NCBI RefSeq assembly: GCF_003015185.1
Contig: NZ_CP027860.1
Span: forward strand, 2,542,001-2,606,000
Length of the DNA: 64,000 bases
Direction: 5' to 3'
Origin: Ahniella affigens
GTDB taxonomy: Bacteria > Pseudomonadota > Gammaproteobacteria > Xanthomonadales > Ahniellaceae
Of the stretch, positions 50,801 through 58,357 are shown piece after piece. The position numbers and the translations under genes were made by a program. The first letter of the stretch is position 1; every line of letters begins with the position of its first letter. The notes beneath the pieces were generated by a model. The model was not told the DNA's origin, searched no databases, and worked only from the letters and a program-made list of their open reading frames with translations.

Positions 50801-52117
50801 GGTCACCGCCGAGCCGAACAACGTAAACGGCGTCGTGATGCCGGTGCCGTGGATGTCGGCCAAAGTGGTTCGGAATTGCGCGTTGCTGGTGACGTTCGCC
50901 GCGGCAATTACCCAGGGCGAATAAGCAGGCGACGCGACCGCCGACGGCTCGTCCACACTATGATTGCCGGCTGCGACGACGGCAACAATGCCCGCGTTTC
51001 GCAGATTCAGAAATGCCTGCGCGTCGGCATCGTTTGGCGACCAGGGCGTCTCCGAACTGAATCCGCCGATGCTGTAATTGACTACATCGACGCCATCTGC
51101 CACGGCCTGATTGATGGCAGCGACGGTCGCCCCACCAGGGCAGACACCATTGCCTTCCGCATTGGCGATGCAGGCCTTATAAGCAATCAGATTGGCGCGC
51201 GGCGCGGTGCCGGTGATCGACATCGCGATGGAAAATCCATCACCATTCAAGCTGAAGTCAATCGAATTGCCAATCGCTATGCCGGCGACGTGAGTGCCAT
51301 GCCCCACCAAGTCCTTGCCCGCATTGGCACCGGTCGCGTTGTTCTCATTGACGAAGTCATAGAGGCCGATGACTTTATCGCTGCATCGGGCCTCCCCCAC
51401 GTTGTTACAAATTCCGTAGCGCTGTCCACGTGGATTGCTGTGGTTGTAGCCGTCAGGCGAGACATCTGCGAACGCGGGGTGACTGGTATTGAGGCCAGAG
51501 TCGATCACACCGACCACAACGCCTTCGCCGCGGCTGCTCCGGAAGTAATCCGGCACGGTACCGTTCCACACTTGATCGGCGCCAACGTAGCGCGCGCCAA
51601 TCCCCGATTGCAGGTAACGAATCTGCTCCGGCGCGACACTCAACACACCGGGCAAGCGCGCAATCTGCATTGCCTCATCCGCCGACAAGACCATGGCCAT
51701 GCCATTGCCAACCAAATCCCACTGGGCGGTGACTGCGGGTTTGCGACCGAGACTCGCGGCAATCCGATCGACAGCCTGCTGTTGTCGGCCAGCGAGGTAG
51801 CTTCGATAGGCGCGGACTGCGCTCGACGTCGCATCCAGCTTGCGCGCACCAGTCACTTGAATCGAAGTCGGACGCAGCACCGAGGCCTTTTGCTGATCTT
51901 CAATCTGGTGTCGGTCCGTAAATGCGGCTGCGGCCGGTTCAGTCAGTGTGATCAGGTACACCCGTTGGTTGCTGACAATCGGCGCATCGGGACCGGCCGC
52001 ATCGGCGCACAAACCAACGCTACCGACACCCAACATCAGACAAGCACGGGCCAACGGTTTCAGCAGACTCAGAGACCGGGCGACTGGCTGGCGATCCAAC
52101 GGCGCAATTCGACGCAT
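47894..52117 (-). CDS. large secreted S8 (subtilisin-like) serine protease
   Basis: A 1407-residue exported protease. Signal peptide within residues 1-41; an I9-type propeptide (about 50-170). The catalytic domain has Asp206 (VVGVIDSGLN), His273 (GHGTHVAGI), the oxyanion Asn385 and Ser618 (LSGTSMAAP). A protease-associated (PA) domain is inserted at about 425-550 (FTGKIVICDRGTYARVEKGF). A fibronectin-like region (about 690-810), further beta domains and a PPC-like segment (about 1060-1160) follow. The end (about 1175-1400) carries two copies of a WY-rich repeat: SGHGVFLARTPDVWALAWYT and TGWGSYFLNFAGNFEAEAIY. The ATG at 52117 has AAGGA nine bases upstream. Probably secreted for protein degradation. 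The terminal repeats are unnamed to me. Confidence 0.92.
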   Translation of the reverse strand: MRRIAPLDRQPVARSLSLLKPLARACLMLGVGSVGLCADAAGPDAPIVSNQRVYLITLTEPAAAAFTDRHQIEDQQKASVLRPTSIQVTGARKLDATSSAVRAYRSYLAGRQQQAVDRIAASLGRKPAVTAQWDLVGNGMAMVLSADEAMQIARLPGVLSVAPEQIRYLQSGIGARYVGADQVWNGTVPDYFRSSRGEGVVVGVIDSGLNTSHPAFADVSPDGYNHSNPRGQRYGICNNVGEARCSDKVIGLYDFVNENNATGANAGKDLVGHGTHVAGIAIGNSIDFSLNGDGFSIAMSITGTAPRANLIAYKACIANAEGNGVCPGGATVAAINQAVADGVDVVNYSIGGFSSETPWSPNDADAQAFLNLRNAGIVAVVAAGNHSVDEPSAVASPAYSPWVIAAANVTSNAQFRTTLADIHGTGITTPFTLFGSAVTGGVADSEVVYAGDFGNALCGTGTSQGVAPTGASNPFPAGTFTGKIVICDRGTYARVEKGFNVRQSGAVGYVLANTSAEGGSLVTDQHYLPAVHLSFANGDTLKAAVRAARQASGSVRARIDGVVWSTDGQGSVLSSSSNIGPVSVYSGVQKPDLAAPGTDILAPHIPDATSIDSLSGTSMAAPAIAGAAALLIGLNPTWTVDQVSSALVATAVRNVKLSDGQTDAPFYQGGNGTLSLPRAVKAGLHLRVTGAEFAAANPAIGGQPVTLNLPALHRQLCVPSCSFTRTLTANVGGTWIAQGTVPVGTVSVQPNSLALAQGQSATVSITVTPPAGGAGWIEGVVSFVSTSNPNQIASTDLPISVFAPIEFTNLLTTVENVASSGDGTVNLLPGVAVDEVVIRDAELKPFELAPINVGLDATPGDPYDITTQNFTRLVSKPSAAPGVDATKTAIFVETGSNNSQNLDLFIGIDSNGDGRPQQAEELCRRTTAGASEQCLLLGDFTQAGRQYWIMVQNRANSGAANDQPVLGVYNGALDGGADLQFSAQSLRGKLTAGQFVPVEISWNLPAFGPNTSAMAMIAFGSRRESPTNLGLMPILFKRDGTSRLPPMMLKAIANDSRALALQPGQAQDRMIIDVPANASALILRTSAVGGDIDLYVSKVDDAGPGPGIPTAPARDQQPFRSITAGSDEVVALEGTDLTPGRYFVTPVNVGASAAAVSVNARTEFAGVLTQPAANGYFNPARSGHGVFLARTPDVWALAWYTFDSSGRPIWYTAQGAAAGAADSTWTAPIYRSTWNGVRDNPQQVGEVLLTFDGTGSFRYSWFLDGQYGSEPFVPIGAPVCANANLSVGGGWLRPDQTGWGSYFLNFAGNFEAEAIYVYDSNGLPRWVIGEGTYATTLQKNLFQVSGFCPTCDVVATTRTQVGTASRTLNSSTQGTFSSNFVFTNGAIGSWEQNNVAWLKLTPSLACP

Positions 52118-52260
52118 GAGGCGATGTCCTTCACAATACTTCGACAGACGGAGCTGTCAGAGGCTCCAATCATGGCAAAAACCGTGGCGGGTGCGCGAGC
52201 CACGGTGGTCACGGTTTGGATGCACGCTTGAATCTGATCAGGAACAGTCAGAGACGACCC

Positions 52261-52299
52261 GCGGGTCTGATCGTCCAGAAAGGACGGATTCAGACCCGC
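52261..52299 (-). terminator. long stem-loop downstream of the BtuB-like receptor gene
   Basis: GCGGGTCTGA (52261-52270) pairs perfectly with 52290-52299, and inner CGTCC/GGACG pairs extend the stem around an AGAAA loop with a small bulge. It lies 22 bases beyond the receptor stop. A 12-base palindrome GACCCGCGGGTC (52256-52267) overlaps its edge, so an alternative pairing exists. No T-tract follows. Confidence 0.45.
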
Positions 52300-52320
52300 C
52301 GGATCGCCACAACACTGATC

Positions 52321-54123
52321 TCAGCGGCCGAAAACCAGACTGAGACTGACCGTGGTACCTGGCGTATTGAACCCACGTGCCAATTCGTAGTTCTGATCAA
52401 AGAGATTCTCAACGCGGGCTCGAAGCCATAGATCATTCCTGAGCGCGTAGCCGGCACTCAGGTGCACCAGCCCAAAGCCAGGCAGATCACCACCAAACTC
52501 CGCCCGCTGACTGACGAGTTCGCCCTCGGCACCGACGCGCCAACGTTCGTTGATGTCGTAATCAGCCGTCAGATTCAGCTTTCGCGGCGCGCGTCGAAGC
52601 AGGTCGGCGCCAGTATCGCGATTCTCCGGATTTTGCACCGTGATATTGCCAGCCCAATGCCAGGCGCCTTGCTGCAAGTGGTAGCGAAGCTCAGCGCCCT
52701 CAATGCGGGCTCGCGCAATATTGATCGCCTGAAAATTCTCACCTTGGAACGCGATCAGATCATCGACCAGGTTCTGGTAAAGGTTGAGCCCCAAGTCCTG
52801 GTTCGCGGCGATCTGCCACCGCACGGAAAGCTCCAGAGCCTGCGATTGTTCCGGGTCCAGGTCCGGGTTGCCGGCGAACAGGCCACCGAAACCAGGCGAG
52901 AACTGCTCGGACAACGTCGGGCTGCGAAACCCTTCGCCATATTGCGCCCGAAGTTGCCAGTCGGCATCGATTTGCCAAGCCCACGCGGCTTGCACCGTTT
53001 CGGCACTGCCAAACCGCGAGTTGTCGTCAAATCGTCCGGTCAACTCAAAGGAATGCGCACCAATGTCGCCAAGCCAGCCCAGATACGCTGCCTGATGGTG
53101 CCGATGTTCGCGATAAACATCCGAGCCACCAAACGTTTCCACTTCACCACCGCGCTCCTGATTCCAATTGACGCCGAACGCCAGGTCGTTGCCGTCGTTC
53201 AGCCTGTAGCGGTGATTCCAGTCGAGGGTTTCGCGACTCGATTCGTAGCGGCTGAAATAAGCAGGCGTGTCGACTTCATCGCGGTTGTGACCCAGGCTGA
53301 GCCGGTGCGACCAGCGCTCCGACCATGCGCCCTGCAACGACAGCGCCGTGTTCAGATTGCTGAAATCAGAACGCCCCTGATCAAATTCGACATCGGCATC
53401 TGATGACAGGCCGTGCAACGCCAAGGTTTGACCGAACACTTCGGTCTCGGCCGCAAGGCTGACATGGGTGTTGTTGAACGCGTCGTCATCAGGATTAAAC
53501 CCGAAGCCGTTCGGATTGCTGGCCGAGAACCCGCCCGAATGCTGCCGACCTGCGGTAACGCTGATTAGCCCGCGCTCGCCGCGCAGACTGTAAGCGGCAA
53601 ATGCATCGCGCTGATCCTTTGAACCAACGCGGATCCCAACGAGCCCCTGCTCTGGCTTACGGAGAAAAAACTGCACGACGCCGCCGATGGCATCCGAGCC
53701 CCAATTGGCAGCGCGCGGGCCATACACAATCTCGACCCGCTCAATCAGGTCCGTCGGCAACTGCGAGAAGTCGTAGAAGCCGGTGTTGGCCGATGACACG
53801 CGCACACCATCAATCAGAACCAGCGCGTGGTTCGAATTGCCACCGCGGAGAAACAACGTCGTCAGGCTCCCGCGACCACCGGTACGCGAGAACTCCACGC
53901 CGGCTTCCAGGCGCAGCAATTCGAGCACGTCAGCGGTCTGCCTCGCATCGATTCGGGCGCGATCGATCACGACCACGGTGGCGCGCGTGGCATCAACGGT
54001 TTCGGCGAGGCCAGTGGCCGTCACCACGACTTGCTCGCCGCGCGATTCGGTCGGTACGGCGTGCGCGTGAAACGCGAGACCCATGGCGGCAGCCAGGGCA
54101 CTCTGTTGAAAAGGGTTTTTCAT
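52321..54123 (-). CDS. btuB: TonB-dependent vitamin B12 receptor (BtuB-like)
   Basis: A 600-residue outer-membrane beta-barrel that imports cobalamin using TonB energy. Signal peptide MKNPFQQSALAAAMGLAFHA. A TonB-box-like segment (EQVVVTATG) lies at the mature N-terminus. The plug domain includes GRGSLTTLFLRGGNSNHALV and LIDGVRVSSANTGFYDFSQL, then VEIVYGPRAANWGSDAIGGV, all BtuB-like. The barrel ends with the terminal aromatic-type strand SLVFGR. The ATG at 54123 has CGGAG six bases upstream. The upstream cobalamin riboswitch makes the substrate assignment firm. A strong stem-loop follows. Confidence 0.93.
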   Translation of the reverse strand: MKNPFQQSALAAAMGLAFHAHAVPTESRGEQVVVTATGLAETVDATRATVVVIDRARIDARQTADVLELLRLEAGVEFSRTGGRGSLTTLFLRGGNSNHALVLIDGVRVSSANTGFYDFSQLPTDLIERVEIVYGPRAANWGSDAIGGVVQFFLRKPEQGLVGIRVGSKDQRDAFAAYSLRGERGLISVTAGRQHSGGFSASNPNGFGFNPDDDAFNNTHVSLAAETEVFGQTLALHGLSSDADVEFDQGRSDFSNLNTALSLQGAWSERWSHRLSLGHNRDEVDTPAYFSRYESSRETLDWNHRYRLNDGNDLAFGVNWNQERGGEVETFGGSDVYREHRHHQAAYLGWLGDIGAHSFELTGRFDDNSRFGSAETVQAAWAWQIDADWQLRAQYGEGFRSPTLSEQFSPGFGGLFAGNPDLDPEQSQALELSVRWQIAANQDLGLNLYQNLVDDLIAFQGENFQAINIARARIEGAELRYHLQQGAWHWAGNITVQNPENRDTGADLLRRAPRKLNLTADYDINERWRVGAEGELVSQRAEFGGDLPGFGLVHLSAGYALRNDLWLRARVENLFDQNYELARGFNTPGTTVSLSLVFGR

Positions 54124-54269
54124 GGACAACTCCGGAATAACGCGCACCCGCGTGAAACACGCAGACGAACGAAGACCGAAGCGAGGACGCGAAGGACCGC
54201 ACATCGCCCTCGCCCACCGCGGGGTTTCATGAGCAAGGCCCTGGCTGGACACGCGACAAGCGCCAGACG

Positions 54270-54450
54270 CCTAGACCAAGCCGGTCTCCGGGCTCGCAGC
54301 GCATGATCGCTCATGCCCTCATTCACCTTCCCGCTTACGCAGTGGTTTGAAGCCTTGGCGCGATGAAGTCTTGCGCGTGCCTCGCGAATGAGTTGTTCTG
54401 CTTACCGTTGCGGGGGCAGCGTTGGCTTTGCACCAACTTCCCGTTTCATT
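54270..54450 (-). ncRNA. cobalamin riboswitch controlling btuB
   Basis: On the minus strand the leader contains, in order, the conserved elements of the adenosylcobalamin riboswitch. These are GGGAAGTTGGTGCAAAGCC near 54445, GCTGCCCCCGCAACGGTAA near 54410, CCACTGCG then AAGCGGGAAGGTG (54350-54325), and the B12-box end GAGCCCGGAGACCGGC (54297-54282). The expression platform must lie in the 146 bases between it and the btuB start, probably occluding the CGGAG ribosome-binding site when cobalamin is bound. Boundaries are approximate. Confidence 0.93.
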
Positions 54451-54487
54451 CTGAATGACGTGGCCAATCAGAACACTTGGTCCAGGC

Positions 54488-54516
54488 ATCATAGACAAAG
54501 CACCGAGCCAACTCAA
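54488..54516 (-). promoter_or_regulatory. sigma-70 promoter of the btuB riboswitch transcript
   Basis: On the minus strand TTGAGT (54511-54516) and TATGAT (54488-54493) are 17 bases apart. Transcription would begin near 54481, about 30 bases before the first conserved riboswitch element. Confidence 0.7.
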
Positions 54517-54570
54517 ATCACGTTTTGACGAACAACGGCGATTTACTCGACCAAACGAATTTCAGGCAAC

Positions 54571-54595
54571 AAAAAAGGCCGCCGAAGCGACCTTT
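54571..54595 (-). terminator. intrinsic terminator of rpmJ
   Basis: On the minus strand AAAGGTCGC, loop TTCG, GCGGCCTTT (one G-T pair) is followed immediately by a run of six T's that partly overlaps the stem. It sits 27 bases beyond the rpmJ stop. This is the clearest intrinsic terminator in the window. Confidence 0.9.
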
Positions 54596-54622
54596 GTTGC
54601 GACCAGCAGAAGCTGGCTTCGC

Positions 54623-54748
54623 TCAGCGCTGACGCGCCTTGAAGCGAGGATTCGATTTGCAGATCACAAAGACTTTGCCGCGGCGACGGACAATCTTGCA
54701 ATCGCGGTGACGGGCCTTGGCCGATTTGAGGGAAGACAGGACTTTCAT
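54623..54748 (-). CDS. rpmJ: 50S ribosomal protein L36, type B
   Basis: A 41-residue basic ribosomal protein. It begins [20 protein letters not shown] and continues with an [20 protein letters not shown] block, the type-B L36 form that is usual in Xanthomonas and relatives. It has two Cys rather than the full zinc-binding CCCH set of type-A L36. It has its own sigma-70 promoter (54783-54811) and intrinsic terminator (54571-54595), so it is a single-gene unit outside any ribosomal operon. It is too short for most gene-length cut-offs. Confidence 0.95.
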   Translation of the reverse strand: MKVLSSLKSAKARHRDCKIVRRRGKVFVICKSNPRFKARQR

Positions 54749-54782
54749 GGTTTAGGCTCGAGCTGAAGATGGAAAGCGCGCG

Positions 54783-54811
54783 ACTATAGCGAGCCGATCC
54801 TGAACATGCAA
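54783..54811 (-). promoter_or_regulatory. sigma-70 promoter of rpmJ
   Basis: On the minus strand TTGCAT (54806-54811) and TATAGT (54783-54788) are 17 bases apart, placing the transcription start about 28 bases upstream of the rpmJ ATG. Confidence 0.75.
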
Positions 54812-54949
54812 GTCTTTCCTGCAATTCAGTTTTTTGCCGCCGGACCCGATGTTACGGCGCGGCGGCGACAACCAACCCAGCTCGCAATCACCAACGCGAG
54901 ACCGCTGACTCGCTGGCATTCGAGTCATTTCCTGAACAAGACGCTTCTT

Positions 54950-55795
54950 CTAGTCCTCAACCAGCCAGTTGACCTGGTGCTGGCTGAACCGACCTTGAGC
55001 AAGATGTTGGGCCAGCACAGGCAGAATTTCGGCCAGGGTCCGATCCAGCTTGAACGGCGCGTTCAAGATCGCGATGCCGCAACCATTCAAACGGAGTGCC
55101 GAGTTGTCCGGATGCAGCAAGAGCTCAACGTTCAATACTTTCCGAAAGCCCGATTCGCGCAGGAACCGATGAAAGCGTTGAATCGGTGCGCGCAGTTTGA
55201 TCGGGTACCAGATCGCGAACACGCCCGTCGGCCATTTGGCCTGCGCTTTGCTCAGAGCCTGTTCGATAATCCGGAATTCGTCCTCCTGCGCCTCGAACGG
55301 CGGATCAATCAACACCAGACCGCGCTTTTCCTTGGGCGGCAGCAATGCATTCAGCGCATCGTAGCCGTCCCGGGCATGCACGCTTACCCGCTGATCGGTG
55401 CGAAACAAGCGCTTCAGCTCCATCAGTTCCTCGTCCTGGAGCTCGCACAACGTCAAGCGATCCTGATCCCGCAGCAGCAGGCGACTGATCTGCGGGCTGC
55501 CCGGATAAACCTGCATGCCGCTACTCTGGGTCTGCTGGGAGCGCACCAAGTTCAGATACGCATGGATGAGCGTGGGTAATCGTTCGACCCCTAACAGCCG
55601 TCCGATCCCCTCCCGGTACTCGCCTGTCTTCTGGGCTTCCGCTTGGCTCAGGTCATACCGCCCGGCACCGGCATGGGTGTCAATCACATGAAAGGCCGTC
55701 TGTTTTTGCTTGAGCGACTCGATCAACGCCACCAGCACCGCGTGTTTGACCACGTCGGCAAAATTCCCTGCATGATAGGCGTGGCGGTAATTCAT
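54950..55795 (-). CDS. rlmJ: 23S rRNA (adenine-2030 N6)-methyltransferase
   Basis: A 281-residue S-adenosylmethionine-dependent rRNA methyltransferase. The N-terminus MNYRHAYHAGNFADVVKHAV is diagnostic of RlmJ. The cofactor site is VIDTHAGAGRYDL, and the catalytic N6-adenine motif is LVLIDPPFEAQEDEF (DPPF). The ATG at 55795 has GGGA seven bases upstream; the frame is open further upstream but the family start is here. It stands alone between the rpmJ promoter region and carA. Confidence 0.95.
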   Translation of the reverse strand: MNYRHAYHAGNFADVVKHAVLVALIESLKQKQTAFHVIDTHAGAGRYDLSQAEAQKTGEYREGIGRLLGVERLPTLIHAYLNLVRSQQTQSSGMQVYPGSPQISRLLLRDQDRLTLCELQDEELMELKRLFRTDQRVSVHARDGYDALNALLPPKEKRGLVLIDPPFEAQEDEFRIIEQALSKAQAKWPTGVFAIWYPIKLRAPIQRFHRFLRESGFRKVLNVELLLHPDNSALRLNGCGIAILNAPFKLDRTLAEILPVLAQHLAQGRFSQHQVNWLVED

Positions 55796-55981
55796 CCTGC
55801 GTTCCCGTCGTTGATTGGTTCGTTCTGAGCTCGGTCTGGCACCGGTATGGGCCACACCACAAATGTCGAATCGGCAGCAAAGCATCCAGCCTTGCGGCCC
55901 AAGGCGCGGCCTTGAGCGTCCGATTCTGACGCACAACCAAGGCGAGAACGCCAACCGTTTGCTGGCGCACCACCGAATCGT

Positions 55982-56113
55982 TTGCCGTTAGGCATCGAAC
56001 TCCCTGCACTGTCGCCCGAGTATCTGAAGCCCGGCCTGGAACCGCAAGACCAGATCATGACGTTTTGTCCCGGGACAATCCTGGAACTGGTCCAAGGTTT
56101 CGAGTGTGCGTGA
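55982..56113 (+). CDS. possible 43-residue small gene in the rlmJ-carA gap
   Basis: The 368-bp space 55796-56163 contains one plus-strand frame with strong third-position GC bias. It ends LSPEYLKPGLEPQDQI, then MTFCPGTILELVQGFECA and a stop at 56113. No ATG precedes the internal Met; TTG at 55982 is the best start and lacks a ribosome-binding site. It could be a small protein, the tail of a decayed gene, or chance. The rest of the gap shows nothing else convincing. Function unrecognised. Confidence 0.25.
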   Translation: MPLGIELPALSPEYLKPGLEPQDQIMTFCPGTILELVQGFECA

Positions 56114-56163
56114 CGCCAAAACCGGGCTGGGTCGTCGAAATGAACGCCCGCGCCGCCTGGTTC

Positions 56164-57321
56164 TCAGGCCGCCTGCTGCGTCAGGACGTCGATAAACCGA
56201 TCGAACAGGCCTTCCACATCCTTCGGACCCGGGCTGGCTTCCGGATGCCCTTGGAAGCTAAACGCCGGCGCGTCGGTCAGCGCGATACCCTGCAGCGATC
56301 CGTCAAAAAGCGAGCGATGCGTCGCCCGCACGTTAGCGGGCAGGCTCGCCTCGTCCACGGCAAACCCGTGGTTCTGGCTCGAAATCATGACTTTGCGCGT
56401 GTCCAGATCCACGACCGGGTGATTCGCGCCGTGGTGGCCGAATTTCATCTTCATGGTCTTGGCGCCCGCGGCGAGACCAAGGAGCTGGTGACCCAGGCAA
56501 ATCCCAAACACGGGCAGCTTTTCAGCCAGGAACGTCTTGATGGCGGCAATCGCGTAATCGCAAGGCTCCGGATCGCCGGGACCATTCGACAAGAACACGC
56601 CATCTGGCTTCAGCGCCAACACGTCGGCAGCCGTGGTCTGGGCCGGCACGACGGTCAGGCGGCAGCCACGATCGGCCAGCAGGCGCAGAATATTGGCCTT
56701 GACCCCAAAGTCGTACGCGACAACATGAAACCGCGCGTCGGTTTGACGGAACGCGCACTGGTCGAGCTCGTAGCTCCCTTCGTGCCACGCCCGCTGATCC
56801 TGCCGCGATACGACTTTTGCTAGATCCATCCCCTTCAAGCCCGGGAACGCCTGCGCCTTGGCAATGGCCGCAGCCTCATCCAACGCTGCCGGTCCAGCGA
56901 CCAAGCAACCATTCTGGGCGCCTTTTTCGCGCAGGATGCGGGTCAACTTACGAGTATCCAGATCCGCAATCGCCGGCACGCCCTGCTCGCGCAGATAGTC
57001 CCCGAGGCTTTGGGTGGCGCGCCATTGGCGGGCGCCCTGGGTCGCGGCGCGGACAATGAGTCCGGCGGCGTGAATCCGATTCCCTTCGGCCTCACTGTCG
57101 ACCGGGTTGATACCCGTGTTGCCGATATGGGGGTAAGTCAGCGTAACGAGCTGCTGGCTGTAACTCGGATCAGTCAGGATCTCTTGATAGCCGGTCATCG
57201 CCGTGTTGAAGACCACTTCGCCAACCCGCTCGGTTTCTGCACCAAACGACTGACCTCGAAACACCGTACCGTCGGCCAGAGCCAGCAGCGCGGGCACGCG
57301 CTTCGGAAAAATCGTAGGCAT
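56164..57321 (-). CDS. carA: carbamoyl-phosphate synthase small subunit (glutaminase)
   Basis: A 385-residue subunit that hydrolyses glutamine and channels ammonia to CarB for carbamoyl phosphate, used in arginine and pyrimidine synthesis. The N-terminal domain ([35 protein letters not shown]) is followed by a class-I glutaminase domain. The nucleophile Cys is in [13 protein letters not shown] and the His/Glu pair in [11 protein letters not shown], so it looks active. The ATG at 57321 has AAGG seven bases upstream. carB, normally next downstream, is absent; rlmJ lies there instead. Confidence 0.96.
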   Translation of the reverse strand: MPTIFPKRVPALLALADGTVFRGQSFGAETERVGEVVFNTAMTGYQEILTDPSYSQQLVTLTYPHIGNTGINPVDSEAEGNRIHAAGLIVRAATQGARQWRATQSLGDYLREQGVPAIADLDTRKLTRILREKGAQNGCLVAGPAALDEAAAIAKAQAFPGLKGMDLAKVVSRQDQRAWHEGSYELDQCAFRQTDARFHVVAYDFGVKANILRLLADRGCRLTVVPAQTTAADVLALKPDGVFLSNGPGDPEPCDYAIAAIKTFLAEKLPVFGICLGHQLLGLAAGAKTMKMKFGHHGANHPVVDLDTRKVMISSQNHGFAVDEASLPANVRATHRSLFDGSLQGIALTDAPAFSFQGHPEASPGPKDVEGLFDRFIDVLTQQAA

Positions 57322-57375
57322 GTTCGATCCTTGTCCAGTTGACCCGGACAAGTCCATTTGGTTGGGAGCTCAGCG

Positions 57376-57405
57376 ATTTTAGCGCTCTTGGGGCAATTGC
57401 CGCAA
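57376..57405 (-). promoter_or_regulatory. candidate carA promoter
   Basis: On the minus strand TTGCGG (57400-57405) and TAAAAT (57376-57381) are 18 bases apart, with the start of transcription predicted about 50 bases before the carA ATG. The -35 match is weak. No obvious ARG box was seen. Confidence 0.4.
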
Positions 57406-57537
57406 TGCAATAGCGCATCTGGCCATAACGGATCGAACGTGCATTCTGGGCTCCTGGCTGCCGCCCCAAGCTGGCCGTAACGGGCAGCCGCAGCGCGCCA
57501 GGCATTACACTGCGCCGTTCTTCAACCTGGAAACACC

Positions 57538-57903
57538 ATGCCGCAACCGTTTCAGCCACCTGAAGCGCGCCTGACCGAATCCGAGGCCCCCAAGCGACGC
57601 TGGATTCAGCTGGGGATCGGTTTCGGATTACCGATCCTCCTCATGGCGGCCATCGTGGTAGCGTCTTTCATCAGCTTCCAAGTGACCTACCCAAAAGAAA
57701 TTCCGTTGTTTCTGCCGGAGATCTGGTTGTTCTGGTTCTTGGGCTTGCCACCGCTCGTCAACCTTTGCCTGATCGGGTATTTCGCTTTTCGGCGCCAGCG
57801 CGATTTAGCGATCGGTGCCGCGTTTAGCAGTGGCGCCTTGCTGCTTTTTGAAATTCTCTTGATGCTTCGGCTTTCTGGCCTGCTCAGTGCGGGCGGCTCG
57901 TAA
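57538..57903 (+). CDS. small membrane protein, paralogue A
   Basis: A 121-residue protein with a polar, proline-rich N-terminus (MPQPFQPPEARLTESEAPKR) and three hydrophobic segments (about 24-47, 62-84 and 90-115). The central turn FAFRRQRDLAIGAAFSSGAL resembles that of the next gene (FIVKKYRELALGVAFSVGTI), so the two are probably an old tandem duplication. The ATG at 57538 has a weak GGAAA upstream. I do not recognise a family. Confidence 0.65.
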   Translation: MPQPFQPPEARLTESEAPKRRWIQLGIGFGLPILLMAAIVVASFISFQVTYPKEIPLFLPEIWLFWFLGLPPLVNLCLIGYFAFRRQRDLAIGAAFSSGALLLFEILLMLRLSGLLSAGGS

Positions 57904-57997
57904 TCGCAATCGCGTCGGGCTCTGATCGCGTCAACCAACCATCGCCACCGCGGCGCAGGCCCGATAAGCTCCTAGTCCCAACCCGTTGCCAGCCACC

Positions 57998-58351
57998 ATG
58001 ACCGACCCCTACGAGCCGCCTCAGGCCGACGTCAATGACACCGGCAAGCCACCGTTCTCAGTCCCGAAGTTTCTGCTGGGGCTGGTCATTCCGTTCGTGC
58101 TGCTCGGCATCAGTTACGTCGCCTTCGCGGTCATCATCGCCATGATGTACGACAAGGTCGGCAGCGGGGTCGGCGATGCGCTCGCCATTATCGCGCTGGC
58201 CACACCGCCGCTGCTCTTGGTGGCACTCGAGATCTATTTCATCGTCAAGAAGTACCGAGAGCTGGCCTTGGGCGTCGCGTTTTCCGTCGGCACCATCTTG
58301 CTGCTGGTCGCGGCCTGCTTCGGGCTGGTCTTTGTCGGCTCGACGTTCTAA
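57998..58351 (+). CDS. small membrane protein, paralogue B
   Basis: A 117-residue protein with a polar N-terminus containing YEPPQADVND, followed by three hydrophobic segments (about 22-50, 59-78 and 84-110). The YEPPQ-type tail ahead of membrane helices recurs in small uncharacterised Xanthomonadales membrane proteins, from memory. It shares its helix-turn-helix layout and the RELALGVAFS-type segment with the preceding gene, 94 bp upstream. No ribosome-binding site is clear for the ATG at 57998. Convergent with the alcohol dehydrogenase gene, with six bases between stops. Confidence 0.65.
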   Translation: MTDPYEPPQADVNDTGKPPFSVPKFLLGLVIPFVLLGISYVAFAVIIAMMYDKVGSGVGDALAIIALATPPLLLVALEIYFIVKKYRELALGVAFSVGTILLLVAACFGLVFVGSTF

Positions 58352-58357
58352 CCAGCG

